From positions 186,001 to 250,000 of the forward strand of contig JADLHZ010000044.1 of NCBI GenBank assembly GCA_020848545.1: a DNA stretch of 64,000 nt, read 5' to 3'. Numbering within the stretch: the stretch's first letter is position 1; the number at the start of each line of letters is the position of its first letter. The translations under genes and the position numbers were made by a program. The DNA is from Deltaproteobacteria bacterium. GTDB lineage: Bacteria > Myxococcota > JADLHZ01. This document shows positions 61,438 through 64,000 of this stretch, piece by piece. The notes under the pieces are model-generated. The model was not told the DNA's origin and searched no databases. It saw only the letters and a list, made by a program, of their open reading frames with translations.

Positions 61438-63582
61438 GTGCGCATTACGTTTTCGAACGCTACGCCGCTTCTGAAAGCGACCTTCGGCGATGCCGCCGTC
61501 TCTGACAACGTTCTCGACGAGCAGGAGCTCTCCGCTTCGGGGCTCGACGATAAGACGTTGAAGGAGCTCGGCTACAGCAAAGACGCGACCCTCGACAAGA
61601 ACGCCCTCGCCCGGGTGGTTGGCGCCGCAGTTCAGAGGAAGCACGGGCTGCCCATCGCGAAGACGCAGAGCGAACGGCAGCTGAACGCGGACATCATGCA
61701 GGCGCTCGAGTGGCTGGCCGGCGATCAGCTGAGCGAAGCCGAGATCGTGGATGCTGCGAAGACCCTCTTGGCGCTGCCGCTCGAGCAACGCCGGCGCGCG
61801 TACACGCTGCTCCACCGCGACTTCTCCGACGACGCGACCCGGCGCTACTGGCTGATGGGCCACGACACCTACCAGGGCGCGATCGCGATCATCTGCGAGC
61901 TGTCGACCGTCGTCGGGTTCAAGCCGTCCGCGTACCTCTTCTTTGGCCGTTCGATGCCGAGCGATCCGCAGATGAGCGCGCAGCTCTTGAAGTCGCTGAT
62001 TCCTTCCTTCGGCAACGACGAGGCGCGCTATTCGTTGGCCGAAGACTCTGCCCGGCAGCTCGCGGCCGAGGGCGTCACCGATCCGAAGGCGCTGCGCGAC
62101 GGCGTCCTGCTTTGCGATCGCTTCTTGACGCGCGATACGCATTCGCTCGGCTACCTGACGCACGCCGGCCTGAAGCTCTCGACGCTGACCAAGGACAACT
62201 TCGTCGCCGAGGTCGCGAAGGCCATCGCGGCCCATCTCGCGCACGATCCGTCCTGGGGCCCGGTCGAGAGCGTGCGCATCGTCAACGGCGTGCATGATCT
62301 GCAGGGACAAGCGCCCGTTGCTGGCTCAGGGGGTGACTCGCACCGCGAAGGGATCATCAAGGCGCTCGGCGATCGCGAGATCTTGGCGATGATGGCCGGC
62401 GATCGCGGCGAGATGTACAACTCGACCTATCGCAAGCTCTACGCCGAGTGCGTGCGACGGGCGCCCGAGGGCGACGTGGGGGCATGGCTGCGCACGCAGG
62501 ATCCGACGCTCATGCGCGGCTTGCTCGCGAGCTTCGCGCGCTTCCGCCAACTCGACGCTGTCATGCAAGGCGGTGATCTCTTCGTCGACATGCTGATCAC
62601 TGGGGCTTCGGGCAGCGACGCCCCCCGCCTGGCGCCGGTGCTCTCCGAGATGCTCGTCAAAGGCACGCCCGAGGTGCGGGAGAAGCTTCGCAAGGCGCTC
62701 TTCGACCTGCTCGACCTGGACGTCGGCGCTCCCGGTCGGGCGACCGCCGGGCTCGCCCTGCGCGCGGCCTACGATCGCGGCGCCAGCTTCGGCGAAGACT
62801 ACGACCTCTACGGCAAGCGCTTGCCGGCGATCCCGAAGGCGACGGTGCCGGTCGACGAGATGCTCGCCGACGGAGCCGTGACGACGGTGCAGTTCCTGAC
62901 CACGAATCAAGGCGGCGCCGATCCGAAGGGCATGGCCAACTACTACATCGCGCACGGCTTCGTAGAGACCACCGTGGCGCGCAAGGTCGGCCGCGTCGTC
63001 GAGAAGGATCTTGGCAACGGCGTCATGATCTCCATGGTCGAGAGCGTCGACGTGCCGGCGGCCAAGGTGCCGTTCGGCTTGAACCCGAAGCAGACGAAGG
63101 TGTTCGAGAAGGTCGTCAACGGGGTGACGCTGCGCATGGTGATCACGACGGACATGACGCGCGATCGCAAAGCGGTCATCGACGATCCGGGCGTGGACAT
63201 GGTCACACACCGCGGACATCTCTACGACTTCGACAAGACCTTCCCGGCGATCGACAACCCGACGCGGAGCAAGCGCAGAAAGTTCCTGTTCGGTGGCTCG
63301 TGCTCGTCTTACAGCGACATGACGAGCGAGGGCTTTCAGCGCTCGTACGGCGAGCACCTCTTGTTCTCCGACTCGGACACCGGCCAAGCGGCGGTCAACA
63401 ATCCGTTCATCTTGGACGTGATGAAGGGCGTCGCAGCGGGCAAGCGCCAGATTTCGTCGTACGGCCTCGAGCGCTACGTGGACAAGCACGGCATCGTCCT
63501 CGCCGATGCGCCGGAGATGCAGCTCGAAGCCTATGCCTACACGCTCCGCGACTTCGTTTTGGATCCGTCCAAAAACCGATGA
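61438..63582 (+). CDS. Large protein with C-terminal caspase-like His/Cys pair
   Basis: A 714-residue soluble protein from a GTG. Residues 1-450 are helical and unfamiliar. Near 589-620, MVTHRGHLYDFDKTFPA is followed by KFLFGGSCSSYSDMTS. A His-containing RGH loop followed after about 30 residues by a Gly-Ser-Cys after a hydrophobic strand is the pattern of clan CD (caspase-like) cysteine peptidases. The N-terminal sequence ITFSNATPLLKATFGDAAVSDNVLDEQEL is not a clear signal peptide. Protease activity is inferred from the pair only. Confidence 0.6.
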   Translation: MRITFSNATPLLKATFGDAAVSDNVLDEQELSASGLDDKTLKELGYSKDATLDKNALARVVGAAVQRKHGLPIAKTQSERQLNADIMQALEWLAGDQLSEAEIVDAAKTLLALPLEQRRRAYTLLHRDFSDDATRRYWLMGHDTYQGAIAIICELSTVVGFKPSAYLFFGRSMPSDPQMSAQLLKSLIPSFGNDEARYSLAEDSARQLAAEGVTDPKALRDGVLLCDRFLTRDTHSLGYLTHAGLKLSTLTKDNFVAEVAKAIAAHLAHDPSWGPVESVRIVNGVHDLQGQAPVAGSGGDSHREGIIKALGDREILAMMAGDRGEMYNSTYRKLYAECVRRAPEGDVGAWLRTQDPTLMRGLLASFARFRQLDAVMQGGDLFVDMLITGASGSDAPRLAPVLSEMLVKGTPEVREKLRKALFDLLDLDVGAPGRATAGLALRAAYDRGASFGEDYDLYGKRLPAIPKATVPVDEMLADGAVTTVQFLTTNQGGADPKGMANYYIAHGFVETTVARKVGRVVEKDLGNGVMISMVESVDVPAAKVPFGLNPKQTKVFEKVVNGVTLRMVITTDMTRDRKAVIDDPGVDMVTHRGHLYDFDKTFPAIDNPTRSKRRKFLFGGSCSSYSDMTSEGFQRSYGEHLLFSDSDTGQAAVNNPFILDVMKGVAAGKRQISSYGLERYVDKHGIVLADAPEMQLEAYAYTLRDFVLDPSKNR

Positions 63583-63635
63583 CCCTTCGATTTCGCCGTC
63601 GACAATCGCTTAGCCCGAGTGTATGCGCTCGCCCT

Positions 63636-64000
63636 GTGGTGAGGGCGCTCTCCTTTATATGTCTGTCGGTGTTGGCGACAGGCGTGGCCGACGCGGCTTG
63701 CCTCACGCCGCTGCGCCGCCAAGCGCGGCCGATCGCTTCGGGTCGCCCGGCGTTCTCGATCACGGTCGCGTCGGCGACGGGCTTGCCCTTCGTCGTCCAT
63801 GGCCCCGCGGGCTCGACGGCGACGCTCAACAAGATCCGCGACGCCGCCGACGCCGCTTGGCAGGCCGAGATCGTTCAAGGCGGCTGGCCGGCGCCGCCGC
63901 CCGACAACAACGGCGGCGACAACAAGTTCGACATCTACATCGATCCCTCGCTCGGAGAGGGCGAAGCGTTCGTCGATGAAGACGGCAACGTCACGAGCAC
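63636..64000 (+). CDS. Secreted protein, 3' end outside window
   Basis: A frame running to the window end. It begins with a signal peptide from GTG 63636 or 63639 (MVRALSFICLSVLATGVADAAC), then PLRRQARPIASGRPAF and later WPAPPPDNNGGDNKFDIYIDPSLGEGEAF, which is reminiscent of secreted myxobacterial peptidase-like proteins with an acidic Asn/Asp-rich loop. The rest is missing and no function is assigned. Confidence 0.6.
   Translation, partial: MVRALSFICLSVLATGVADAACLTPLRRQARPIASGRPAFSITVASATGLPFVVHGPAGSTATLNKIRDAADAAWQAEIVQGGWPAPPPDNNGGDNKFDIYIDPSLGEGEAFVDEDGNVTS

Overview
The window is a high-GC chromosomal segment, most likely from a member of the Myxococcota (myxobacteria-like Deltaproteobacteria). 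This is an inference from content, not from a marker gene. The supporting signs are many secreted lipoproteins with Cys-rich CxxDxDC motifs, a Ser/Thr kinase with an extracytoplasmic sensor domain, a giant FG-GAP lipoprotein, an ECF sigma/anti-sigma pair, a 4Fe-4S type PurF with propeptide, and frequent GTG/TTG starts.

Layout. 1-4843: a partial gene, a ParB-like-fold protein, an acyl-CoA ligase and a degenerate erythromycin-esterase-like lipoprotein. 4931-6430: a REP-associated tyrosine transposase (HUH/Y1) between diverged inverted repeats of about 160 bp. 6452-12714: a DUF1444 protein, an ExeA/GspA-like ATPase, a large secreted alpha/beta hydrolase and a DUF218 membrane protein. 13007-17555: a tightly overlapped purSQLF operon preceded by a perfect 18-bp palindrome. 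17512-21070: a membrane protein, ECF sigma plus anti-sigma, and a PDZ/S41 protease. 21094-22324: an IS3-family element with a -1 frameshift arrangement. 23131-23293: tRNA-Lys and tRNA-Glu.

23270-35479 is a 12.2-kb integrated island bounded by a perfect 24-bp direct repeat of the tRNA-Glu 3' end. It carries a tyrosine integrase, two excisionase/AlpA-like HTH proteins, a split P4-type primase and SF3 helicase, XRE repressors, a HicB/HicA-like pair, a serine recombinase, a winged-helix plus HEPN protein, a DUF5681 (small-terminase-like) protein and an S74-chaperone tail-type protein. It has no capsid, portal or large terminase, so it looks like a phage satellite (PICI-like) rather than a prophage. 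The integrase reading frame runs through the attachment core. In the excised circle it would join in frame to a 79-codon start-less segment at the other end, placing the DUF5681/tail genes downstream of the integrase operon.

35512-64000 returns to host-type genes: a secreted Tudor-like protein, the FG-GAP lipoprotein, a tail-anchored protein, a frameshifted remnant, a phospholipase D, an NAD-binding dehydrogenase, an NFACT-R protein next to MutS2 (possible ribosome quality control pair), a Ser/Thr kinase with a protease-like outer domain, oligopeptidase B, DcrB-like proteins, a collagen-like lipoprotein, a zinc peptidase with a glycosidase, DksA, and a large protein with a caspase-like His/Cys pair.

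Most intergenic gaps are short. Coordinates of starts are chosen from overlaps, Shine-Dalgarno sequences and signal peptides, and several remain uncertain where noted.
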